DNA of 52,163 nucleotides from Streptomyces pyxinicus. GTDB lineage: Bacteria; Actinomycetota; Actinomycetes; Streptomycetales; Streptomycetaceae. Positions 39,211 through 46,106 of the stretch are shown here, in pieces. Each line of letters opens with the position of its first letter. Positions within the stretch are counted from its first letter, which is position 1. The stretch is taken from NCBI RefSeq assembly GCF_024753135.1, contig NZ_JANUGP010000041.1:1-52163 (forward strand), given 5' to 3'. Under the pieces are notes generated by a model. It had not been told where the DNA came from. It did not search any database and was given only the letters and a program-made list of their open reading frames with translations. The position numbers were made by a program, and so were the translations under genes.

Positions 39211-39291
39211 GGGATGTCGTCGTCCTCTGGGGTGGCGGGCAGCGGTATCGGCTGACATGAGGGGAGGCGCCGTCGGCCCCTCCCGGTGCCG

Positions 39292-39810
39292 CTACTCCTT
39301 CTTCTTGCCCTTGTCGTTCTCTCCGTAGATGGAGTTCTTCTCGCCCGGGGCCCCGACCCGTTCGTCGAACCCGTCGTCCAGGGCGTCGATACTGCTCATC
39401 TGCCGCTGGATGTAGTTCTCGTCGTCGGCGTGCACCTTTTTGGTGGTCTGCATGTGGTTCGAGATCTGGGCACAGGCGTCCATGAGGGACTTCAGCTGCT
39501 CTTCCCAGCGGTCCGAGACGTGCTGGAGTCCGGCACCGAGGGCGAAACCCTGCTGGGAAAGATCGCCGGCCGCCGTGTCGCTGCTGGGGGTCGCCACACG
39601 GGCCTTGTCCCACAGCTGGTCGTAGAGGTGGTGTGCGGAGCTGCCGATCTTCTCCAGGTCCTCGTGGCCCACCTTGAGGTCACCGGTCTTGCTCGGTACG
39701 ACGTAGGGGCCATAGGTGCCGCCGCCAGGGTCGACGTGGTTGAGCTGCATGTGCGCCGACTGTCCTTCGGCGGCTTGCGTCTTGAGTTGTTCCCACTCGT
39801 CCCAAGCCAT
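39292..39810 (-). CDS. Small helical ESX-linked protein, possible partner of the WxG-fusion protein
   Basis: A 172-residue protein without a signal peptide. The C-terminal two thirds is helical (DLEKIGSSAHHLYDQLWDKA, LGAGLQHVSDRWEEQLKSLM, DACAQISNHMQTTKKVHADD), with the size and heptad look of WXG100-like proteins, and ends in a very basic KGKKKE. The motif at the turn is not a clean WxG. It lies 81 bases upstream of the WxG-fusion gene on the same strand, so I infer an ESX-style heterodimer partner or chaperone. The ATG has AAGGGG upstream. Confidence 0.7.
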   Translation of the reverse strand: MAWDEWEQLKTQAAEGQSAHMQLNHVDPGGGTYGPYVVPSKTGDLKVGHEDLEKIGSSAHHLYDQLWDKARVATPSSDTAAGDLSQQGFALGAGLQHVSDRWEEQLKSLMDACAQISNHMQTTKKVHADDENYIQRQMSSIDALDDGFDERVGAPGEKNSIYGENDKGKKKE

Positions 39811-40305
39811 GAAACGGCCCCTTCCCCCGTGACTACCGCAGTGCCGTAGAGCAATGCGAGGGCCAAGCTAGCAACCCGGGTTGGGAAAAGTTTGCTCCAT
39901 GTCCGCTATGGACGAACTCGCGGCTGTGAAAGTTCGACGGAGAGAGCCCGCCTGTCTCCACCCGTCACATGGGCGGACCTCTTGACGGCAAGATGCCGCG
40001 TTGCGGAGCGGGGAACTTCCTGGTTGCAAAGCTGGGACCGGGACCGCTCGACGTCGATGGAGCGATGGCGTGATGTGAACCTTCTGTGCAGATGCCGGGT
40101 CTGCTCTGTCGTTGATGGCCGCTTTGCGGCCTATGTGATGCCGATGGCTGGCCGCTCCCGAGCCTCACTGCAACTGGGCTGTTGCAGAGTTCGGTTGGCC
40201 GCGATTTACACAGTGACTACAGTGGTCAGGGATGGATCGGGGGCGGGCTGCCCGCTGCCTGGTTCGTTGAGAGCTGTACAAACGGGGAACGGGGAAGGAG
40301 TCGCA
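39811..40305. promoter_or_regulatory. 495-base divergent intergenic region of the accessory cassettes
   Basis: This separates the two divergent effector-like gene sets and is visibly less GC-rich than the neighbouring genes (for example the GGGAAAAGTTTGCTCCATG region near 39883). TTTACA at 40206-40211 and AGGGAT 17 bases later could be a promoter for the plus-strand set. I see no convincing gene here. Confidence 0.35.
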
Positions 40306-40749
40306 GTGAGTAACGGCGGCGGCTCGGATCTGAGGCGCGGACTTGAGGCCCTGAAGATCTTCCAGAAACGCGTGAACGACGCGCTGAAGACTTTTGACGA
40401 CTCACCGGGCGCTTCGTCCAGCATCGCACAGCACGCCATCAGTCGGGCGTCGTTCAGTGGTACGGGGGTGGCATTCAGCGAGGCGGCCGACCTGCACGGC
40501 CAGTACGAACGCGTGCATGAACGCCTGACACATCTGTCCCAATCACTGGGCATGCAGATCGAGGCCCTGGGAATCGCGGTCAAGGCGGCCGATGTCGGCT
40601 TCGACAACGTCGAAGAGGGAGTGCGTCAGCGCTTCTGGGCGATTCAGTCGCAACTCGACCGGGAGTACAAGAAGGCGATGCCGCACGAGAAGCCACACCA
40701 GGCGCATCCGGCACCCGCGCCCTCGAAGTCGAACAAGGCAGGGCTCTGA
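40306..40749 (+). CDS. Small helical ESX-linked protein, partner of the next gene
   Basis: A 147-residue helical protein (LRRGLEALKIFQKRVNDALK, EAADLHGQYERVHERLTHLS, SLGMQIEALGIAVKAADVGF) without signal peptide. Its FSGTG turn occupies the place of a WxG motif but lacks the Trp. It ends in a Pro/His/Lys tail. The GTG has GGAAGGAG upstream. The stop overlaps the next gene's ATG (TGATG), so the two are made together and probably interact, as small WXG-like partners do with larger ESX substrates. No named family is certain. Confidence 0.72.
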   Translation: MSNGGGSDLRRGLEALKIFQKRVNDALKTFDDSPGASSSIAQHAISRASFSGTGVAFSEAADLHGQYERVHERLTHLSQSLGMQIEALGIAVKAADVGFDNVEEGVRQRFWAIQSQLDREYKKAMPHEKPHQAHPAPAPSKSNKAGL

Positions 40750-42527
40750 TGAGTGATGACAACTGGCAGCACAAGTCTGAGTACAAGCCCGGCGTGGAGG
40801 AGGCGGGTCAGCAGATCGACAGGGTCGACGCCGTCGAGGGCTTGCTGGCCTTCATGCCGTTCGGCTTCGGTAGGCACGTCAACGCCTTCGGTTCGACGGA
40901 CTTCGAGAACCACGATCTGAACGACATGATCGACCTTGTCGAGCATGCCCAGCCGGAGCATCTGGAAGCGGCAGGCAAGGCTTTGTGGGATGCCCACAAG
41001 GCCATCTCCGAGGCCGCGACAGACCTGAGGACCCATCTGAAGCAGGTCGACTGGCAGGGACAGGCCGCGACCGACTTCCACACCTGGGCTGGTGGCCTGG
41101 CCGACTGGAGTGACGAACTCGCCACGTTCGCCGACAAGTCGGCCACCCAGATCTCCGCGGCGAGCATGGGCCTGGCCACAGTGAAGAAGTCCATGCCGCC
41201 TCGTGATTCCCGTCCGCACGCGGATCGGAAGCTGCCCACAGAACTGCCCAAGGCCAAGCAGGTCGACAGCAACCCGGACTACGTGGCAGCCAAACAGGCC
41301 GAGAAGCACCGGCAAGAGGCCATCAACCAGATGAACAAGCTGGCCTCGTACTACGCGGTGTCGGCCGGCAGCCTGGAGGGGGAGGAGGGGCCGAAGCCGT
41401 ACCAGGCGATGCCCTCGGTGGGAGTGCCGAAGCCGTCCCTGCAGGGTAGTGACGACAGGGCATCCGGGGCGTCGGAGCGGTACGGGTCGACGCACTCGGC
41501 TCCGATCGTTGCCGGTGCGGTGAGCCATCATGTGCAGGCGGACACGACCGACGTGCGCCCCGCACACCACAACTCTCCGGTCAAAGAGGTGCACCCCCCG
41601 GTCCTCCATCCCGGCCATCAGGTCGGCACGGAAATCAACGCGACGGGGACGTTGCCTCCTCCGGTGCACACCGCACAACCCGCGCCTTCCGCGCCCACCC
41701 TTCCGGCCGCCGGCGGTGGACAGACGCCTCCGATGACCAGCGGCCCAATGGCGCCACCGATCGCGCCGACCGTCGGTCGTGCCGCGGCCAGAGGCCCTGC
41801 GGGTCGGCTCCCGATCTCGGCACAAGGCCGCACTGGAGCTTCGGGAGCCGTAGGTGGGCGAGTTCCTCAGGGATCCGAGAGCCAGACGGGGCGGGCCGCC
41901 ACCGGCGGCCGGGTGCCTCAGGAGCCGATGGGGCAGGCGGCTCGCGCCACCGGTCGCAGCTCGGCCCCGACGGGGCAGTCACCCGTCCGCGGCTCCACCC
42001 CCCAGGGCGGCCGTTCACCATTGGGGCGAGGTGTCACCGGGGGAACGCCTCGGATGACCAACACGCCAGTCGGCCGTGCGGGAGCCGGACCTGTGAGTGC
42101 GGCTCGCAACGGGGTCGTAGGGGGGAAGCCGGTCACCGGTCGCACAGCAGGAACGGGGCCGAAACCTCGCGTTCCGCGCGGTACGGTCGTTGGCGCCGAG
42201 GAGCCGACCTCCTCGCAGCAGCCACGGAGCGGTCTCGGGCAGCGAGGGGTGGTCGGCGCTCAGGCGGCGAAGAGGAGTCCTCGCACCGGTCAGTCCCTGC
42301 TTCGTTCGGCCGGCAGCCCCGAGGGAGCCATCGGCACGCCGCGCAAGAACGGAGGCTTCGCGTCCGGGGATGCCGAGAGCGGCACCACAGCGGGTCTCGG
42401 ACGAGGTGCTGTAGGTGAGCGCCAAGCCCCGGACGGAGGCACAGGACGCGCCGGGGGGCCGATGGAAAAGGAACAGCGTCGTTCGTCGCGGAAGAAGCGG
42501 CGTGACGGTCAGCAGAAGAGCGACTGA
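40749..42527 (+). CDS. WxG-domain protein with long disordered, basic C-terminus; candidate ESX substrate
   Basis: A 592-residue protein. Residues ~60-150 form a helical domain with W102-Q-G at the turn (TDLRTHLKQVDWQGQAATDF), followed by LADWSDELATFADKSATQIS. From ~200 on the sequence is Gly/Pro/Ser/Thr/Arg-rich and repetitive (GRVPQGS, GRVPQEP), ending in the very basic RRSSRKKRRDGQQKSD. The layout recalls PPE/EspB/EspK-like substrates: a structured export domain and a disordered tail. No enzymatic domain is visible. It is coupled to the upstream small gene, and a mycosin follows on the same strand, so it may be a processed substrate. Confidence 0.78.
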   Translation: MSDDNWQHKSEYKPGVEEAGQQIDRVDAVEGLLAFMPFGFGRHVNAFGSTDFENHDLNDMIDLVEHAQPEHLEAAGKALWDAHKAISEAATDLRTHLKQVDWQGQAATDFHTWAGGLADWSDELATFADKSATQISAASMGLATVKKSMPPRDSRPHADRKLPTELPKAKQVDSNPDYVAAKQAEKHRQEAINQMNKLASYYAVSAGSLEGEEGPKPYQAMPSVGVPKPSLQGSDDRASGASERYGSTHSAPIVAGAVSHHVQADTTDVRPAHHNSPVKEVHPPVLHPGHQVGTEINATGTLPPPVHTAQPAPSAPTLPAAGGGQTPPMTSGPMAPPIAPTVGRAAARGPAGRLPISAQGRTGASGAVGGRVPQGSESQTGRAATGGRVPQEPMGQAARATGRSSAPTGQSPVRGSTPQGGRSPLGRGVTGGTPRMTNTPVGRAGAGPVSAARNGVVGGKPVTGRTAGTGPKPRVPRGTVVGAEEPTSSQQPRSGLGQRGVVGAQAAKRSPRTGQSLLRSAGSPEGAIGTPRKNGGFASGDAESGTTAGLGRGAVGERQAPDGGTGRAGGPMEKEQRRSSRKKRRDGQQKSD

Positions 42528-42549
42528 AAGAGCGAGGACGTACGCAGTC

Positions 42550-43824
42550 ATGAAGCAGGGGACAAGCCGACGTGGCTCACAAGCTTGGCGTCTGACACGG
42601 CGTGGGGGGACGCGCCTGTCCGTCCTCTGCTCCTCACTGGGCGCGTTGGCCATTGTCTCCACCTCCCTGGCTCCGGGCGCTGCGGCCTTGGACATTCAGT
42701 CGAAGCAGTGGTACCTGGCTCCGATGAAAGCCGACACCATGTGGAAGACGAGCACCGGTAAGGGGATTAAGGTCGCCGTCATCGACACGGGCGTAAATCC
42801 CGCCACACCATCTTTGAGGGGGCAGGTACTCGTCGGCGAGGTGGCGAAGTCTGTGTCGTATCACGTGACCAAGGACTTCAATGGGCATGGCACGAGCATC
42901 GCCGAGCTGATCGCTGGAACGGGGACTGGCGGAGGCATCAAGGGCCTCGCTCCAGATGCGAAAATCATTCCGTATCGCGTGCAGCTCGATTCCCTGAAGG
43001 GGAAGACTGAAAAGACGAAGACCGCCACGCTCGCTGCGGATATCAGGGCTGCCGCAGACAGTGACGCGAAAATCATCAATATGTCCATTGGTGGTCCCTT
43101 GTATGATCCGGACGAGGAGAAAGCCGTCAAGTACGCGGCGTCCAAGGGTAAGTTGCTGTTCGCCTCAGTCGGTAATGAAGCGCAGACCAAGAATAATCAA
43201 ATCGAGTATCCAGCCTTCTACCCTTACGTCAACGGCGTCTCCGCAGCGGACCGCTCCGGCACCGTAGCCAAGTTCGCCGAGCACGGAACCTATGTGGATC
43301 TCGCAGCCCCCGGAGTCGACGTCCCAACCTGGTGCGACAACACGTTCACCGAGTACTGCAAAGGCAAGGGGACTAGTCCCGCAACCGCCATTGTCTCCGC
43401 CTCCGCCGCCCTCATCTGGTCCGCACACCCCGACTGGACCGCCAACCAGGTGCTCCGCGTGCTGGTGGACACGGCCGGCCGCACATGGGCCAAGGGGCAA
43501 CGGAGCATCTACCTGGGCTACGGCCTCGTGCGGCCACGCAAGGTTCTCGAAAACCCCAAGATCAACCCCGGCCCGGCCAACGTAGACCCGCTCGCCGCCG
43601 ACAACTACACCGGCGACGAAGCCACCCCCACCCCCACACCCTCGGCCTCCAAAGACGGCCCGGCGAAGGGGGCCGGTGCCACTAGTGCGCCCAGCACCGT
43701 AGCCGCGCAGGACCCCGACTCCGGCACCAGCGCCACGACTTGGGTGACCCTCGGTGCCGCAGCGGCCGTACTGGTCGTCGGAGGTGTCGGTTACGGCGTG
43801 CTGCGGGCGCGGCGTAGCCGCTGA
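42550..43824 (+). CDS. Second mycosin-like subtilase of the ESX locus
   Basis: A 424-residue subtilisin-like protease with a signal peptide (SVLCSSLGALAIVSTSLAPG), catalytic Asp in VAVIDTGVNP, His in FNGHGTSIAELI, oxyanion Asn in FASVGNEAQ and Ser in GKGTSPATAIVSASAALI. A Pro/Thr linker and a C-terminal membrane helix (TLGAAAAVLVVGGVGYGVL) precede a basic end, the mycosin layout. It is a diverged relative of the mycP at 35004, not a recent copy. Its middle is much less GC-rich than its surroundings (28 of 60 bases G or C at 43141-43200 by hand count), suggesting separate acquisition. It lies between a WxG-domain gene and the esx pair. Confidence 0.9.
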   Translation: MKQGTSRRGSQAWRLTRRGGTRLSVLCSSLGALAIVSTSLAPGAAALDIQSKQWYLAPMKADTMWKTSTGKGIKVAVIDTGVNPATPSLRGQVLVGEVAKSVSYHVTKDFNGHGTSIAELIAGTGTGGGIKGLAPDAKIIPYRVQLDSLKGKTEKTKTATLAADIRAAADSDAKIINMSIGGPLYDPDEEKAVKYAASKGKLLFASVGNEAQTKNNQIEYPAFYPYVNGVSAADRSGTVAKFAEHGTYVDLAAPGVDVPTWCDNTFTEYCKGKGTSPATAIVSASAALIWSAHPDWTANQVLRVLVDTAGRTWAKGQRSIYLGYGLVRPRKVLENPKINPGPANVDPLAADNYTGDEATPTPTPSASKDGPAKGAGATSAPSTVAAQDPDSGTSATTWVTLGAAAAVLVVGGVGYGVLRARRSR

Positions 43825-43872
43825 TCGGTCTCCCGTACACCTGCTCGCTCGCCGAGTGAGCAGCGGTCCCCG

Positions 43873-43910
43873 CTTGCCGGGGTGCCGAGTCCGACTCGGT
43901 GCCCGGCAAG
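43873..43910 (+). terminator. Large hairpin upstream of the esx pair
   Basis: Arms CTTGCCGGGGTGCCGAGT (43873-43890) and ACTCGGTGCCCGGCAAG (43894-43910) pair almost completely. A smaller 8-of-9 stem lies just before it (43841-43863). It could end mycosin transcription, or protect the 5' end of a separate esxB-esxA transcript. Confidence 0.6.
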
Positions 43911-43936
43911 GTCAGTCCACGAAGAAAGGCATCGCA

Positions 43937-44278
43937 ATGGCCGCAGGCACTCAGAAGATCACCAAAGATCAGGTTGCCGGCCTGGAGAAGGAACTGCTGG
44001 GCCAGTTCGACGACATCAAGGGCCAGCTCGGGCGCCTCCAGCACATGATCGACACCCTCGAAGGACACTGGAAGGGTATCGGCGCTGGCGCGTTCAACAC
44101 CAAGCAGACCGAGATCAACGAGCGCATGGTCCGGATGGGCAACATCCTGGTCAAGTTCATCGAGGCCATGAACACGACCATGAAGATCAACGACAACACC
44201 GAGGACGAGATTCGCGCCAAGGTGCAGAGCATCGACGTGGACCTGGGTGGTTCGCACTCGGCGCTCACCAACTACTGA
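43937..44278 (+). CDS. esxB: WXG100 protein, EsxB-like
   Basis: A small secreted ESX substrate of 113 residues, forming a helix-turn-helix hairpin with the W45-K-G motif at the turn (DTLEGHWKGIGAGAFNTKQT). Flanking helices are LEKELLGQFDDIKGQLGRLQ and ERMVRMGNILVKFIEAMNTT. No signal peptide, as expected. It is somewhat longer than the usual 100 residues. The A/B naming follows gene order and is not certain. It lies 37 bases before the EsxA-like gene, with which it would dimerise. Confidence 0.92.
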   Translation: MAAGTQKITKDQVAGLEKELLGQFDDIKGQLGRLQHMIDTLEGHWKGIGAGAFNTKQTEINERMVRMGNILVKFIEAMNTTMKINDNTEDEIRAKVQSIDVDLGGSHSALTNY

Positions 44279-44315
44279 TCCCGGCCGAATCACACTTCTC
44301 AGCAACGGAGGAATC

Positions 44316-44618
44316 ATGGGCGTTCACGACGGTGGCGTGACAGAGGTCCACTACGACCGTCTCGACGAGATGGCGACCCAGATCGGCCAGCAGGCCCAGA
44401 AGCTGGAGCAGGGCCTGGAGGCCATCAAGAGCAAGGTGCAGAGCGTCTCCAGCATGTGGGAGGGCGAGGCCCACAACACCTACGTGCAGGAGCAGGCCGC
44501 CTGGGACCGCGAGGCCCGCGGCATCCACGAGGCCCTCGTCGCCATCGGCAAGGTCGTCCATGCGGCCGGCGGTGACTACATGGGCGGCGACAAGAAGGCC
44601 GCGAGCTACTTCCAGTAG
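44316..44618 (+). CDS. esxA: WXG100 protein, EsxA-like
   Basis: The second WXG100 substrate, 100 residues, with W48-E-G at the turn (QSVSSMWEGEAHNTYVQEQA). Helices are YDRLDEMATQIGQQAQKLEQ and REARGIHEALVAIGKVVHAA. The ATG follows a strong GGAGG site. Its stop is followed by the operon terminator at 44650-44680. It would be exported by the Ecc complex as a dimer with the preceding protein; no signal peptide is present. Confidence 0.95.
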   Translation: MGVHDGGVTEVHYDRLDEMATQIGQQAQKLEQGLEAIKSKVQSVSSMWEGEAHNTYVQEQAAWDREARGIHEALVAIGKVVHAAGGDYMGGDKKAASYFQ

Positions 44619-44649
44619 GTGGCCGGGACCATCGCACCATCGCGGTAGC

Positions 44650-44680
44650 GGGGTGGACACGCACGGAGGGTGTCCACCCC
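44650..44680 (+). terminator. esx operon terminator
   Basis: Perfect 11-bp arms GGGGTGGACAC (44650-44660) and GTGTCCACCCC (44670-44680) with a 9-base loop, 31 bases after the esxA stop. It may also serve the convergent minus-strand gene. Confidence 0.8.
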
Positions 44681-44708
44681 CAGCCTCGTCGAACGAGACG
44701 CGAAGCGC

Positions 44709-45406
44709 CTATGAGTTGGGAAAGCGTGCGGGGAGAGCCGCTTGAGACGCGCACCCCAGTTCAACGGCCATCGCCCTTGAAACCGAGTTGAGCACGGCCA
44801 TCAGATCTGATCCCGTCGCATTGTGGGCAACCTGGCCCGGAGTGCTGTAGAGGTCCCCGTGGACGTACGGAGTCGAATCCTTTCCCTTGCCGGCTTCTCG
44901 GGTTGAGCACGCGAAATAGAGCGTGGCGCCGTTGCGGCCGTGTGTTTGGCGTAGACGCCGATCGGGTAGAAGGTGTTCTCTCCTTCTTGACCCGGCGAAT
45001 TCTCCAGTCCGGGGTGGTCTTGCGTGGCGGAGAAGTCCACCTGGATCAATGAGTGCCCGGTCTTGTCCCCTGCCTTGAAGACATCGCACTGGTTCCGCTC
45101 GGTCACTTCGTCGTGAAGGGTGCTCGCCGCACGCTTCACCGAGAACCTGCCCGACTGCTCGGTGGCCGTGGAGCCGGGTGATTCGCTGAACTCCTCGGTG
45201 CCGCCCATACGTTGCAGGGCCTTCACCGCCGACGAGTCGAGCGTCGCCCCGCACACCTGGGAGGCCTTGAGGGTCGGCTCGTCCACCGCGTCGTCACTTG
45301 AGCTGCACGCGGAGACCCACGCGAGGAGCACTGCCGCCGCAAGTGCCGGACGCGGGGCTCCGACTCTGTTGGTCCGCTGCTTCGATGGTTCGTTTGTCCG
45401 CTGCAC
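44709..45406 (-). pseudogene. Frameshifted lipoprotein gene, paralog of the 45417-46106 gene
   Basis: The first part reads MQRTNEPSKQ, a hydrophobic signal, lipobox SAC, then KASQVCGATLDSSAVKALQR and LHDEVTERNQCDVFKAGDKT up to FYPIGVYAKHT. The homologous continuation, NGATLYFACSTREAGKGKDS through AVLNSVSRAMAVELGCASQA, is in another frame. The two halves match the neighbouring intact lipoprotein end to end, so one base appears to be missing near 44934-44941. Read without repair, the gene would end at 44801 with an unrelated Arg-rich tail. It could be a true pseudogene or a sequencing error. The GTG at 45406 has an AAGGG site and is 10 bases after the upstream gene's stop. Confidence 0.82.
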
Positions 45407-45416
45407 AGATCAACCC

Positions 45417-46106
45417 TTATGCGGAGTCCGGCCACGATGGCGACATCGGCAGGTCCGCCTCCGAAGCGCAGCCGGCCTTTTGCGCCACCAGCCGGGAGAC
45501 GGAATTGAGCACCGTTATACGGTCCCGGGCCGCACTGTCGCCCCGTATTTTGCCGGCGGGTGAGAAGAGCTCCGCTTTCACATACTTCGTGTCACCGACG
45601 TATGCCCCTGCGGACGGCGCCTTCGTGGAACACCGGAAGAACAGATCAGCTCCGCTGGTACCCACCCGTGCATAGACACCCACGGGAAAGCTGACACCCT
45701 CGACTGCCGATTCCTCGGCGGAAGCGGTCGGATAGGTGCGGGACGCCGAGAAGCGGATCTCGAGAAGCGGGTCCCCGCTGTCGTCCCCGCTCTTGTACAC
45801 CCAGCACGCCTCTCGCTTGCTGTACTCGTCGTGCAGGTGACCGACGACGTTCTGCACGGAGAACGTGCCGGATCCGCCCGCCTCGTTCGCTCCGCCGGAC
45901 CCGTCGAAGCGATCCGCGTCGGCCAAGCGTCGCAGTGCCTTCGAGGCAGCGGAGTCGAGTGCTCCGCCGCATACCTTGCTCGCGTCGACACCGCTGCTCG
46001 GGGCTGCCGCGGTGTCCTTCGAGGAGCCACCGCCGCAGCCGCCGGCAAGGAGCGCGGCGGCTACGACGGCCAAGGCGCCCGGCGCGGTGAAACGGTGCAC
46101 GAGCAT
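45417..46106 (-). CDS. ESX-locus lipoprotein
   Basis: A 229-residue lipoprotein with the signal LAVVAAALLAGGC (lipobox LAGGC) and a flexible Gly/Ser linker. The mature domain opens VDASKVCGGALDSAASKALR and contains LHDEYSKREACWVYKSGDDS and RDRITVLNSVSRLVAQKAGC, with regularly placed cysteines. It is an intact paralog of the frameshifted gene just downstream, and both resemble the small membrane protein at 36255. The ATG shares one base with the eccC stop (TGATG), so it is coupled to eccC and probably works at the outer face of the secretion system. No named domain is certain. Confidence 0.83.
   Translation of the reverse strand: MLVHRFTAPGALAVVAAALLAGGCGGGSSKDTAAAPSSGVDASKVCGGALDSAASKALRRLADADRFDGSGGANEAGGSGTFSVQNVVGHLHDEYSKREACWVYKSGDDSGDPLLEIRFSASRTYPTASAEESAVEGVSFPVGVYARVGTSGADLFFRCSTKAPSAGAYVGDTKYVKAELFSPAGKIRGDSAARDRITVLNSVSRLVAQKAGCASEADLPMSPSWPDSA

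Noticed and set aside
40644..41825. A 393-residue minus-strand frame opposite the 592-residue WxG-domain gene
   Set aside because: It has no motif, and the plus-strand gene is coupled to its upstream partner and carries a WxG helix pair.
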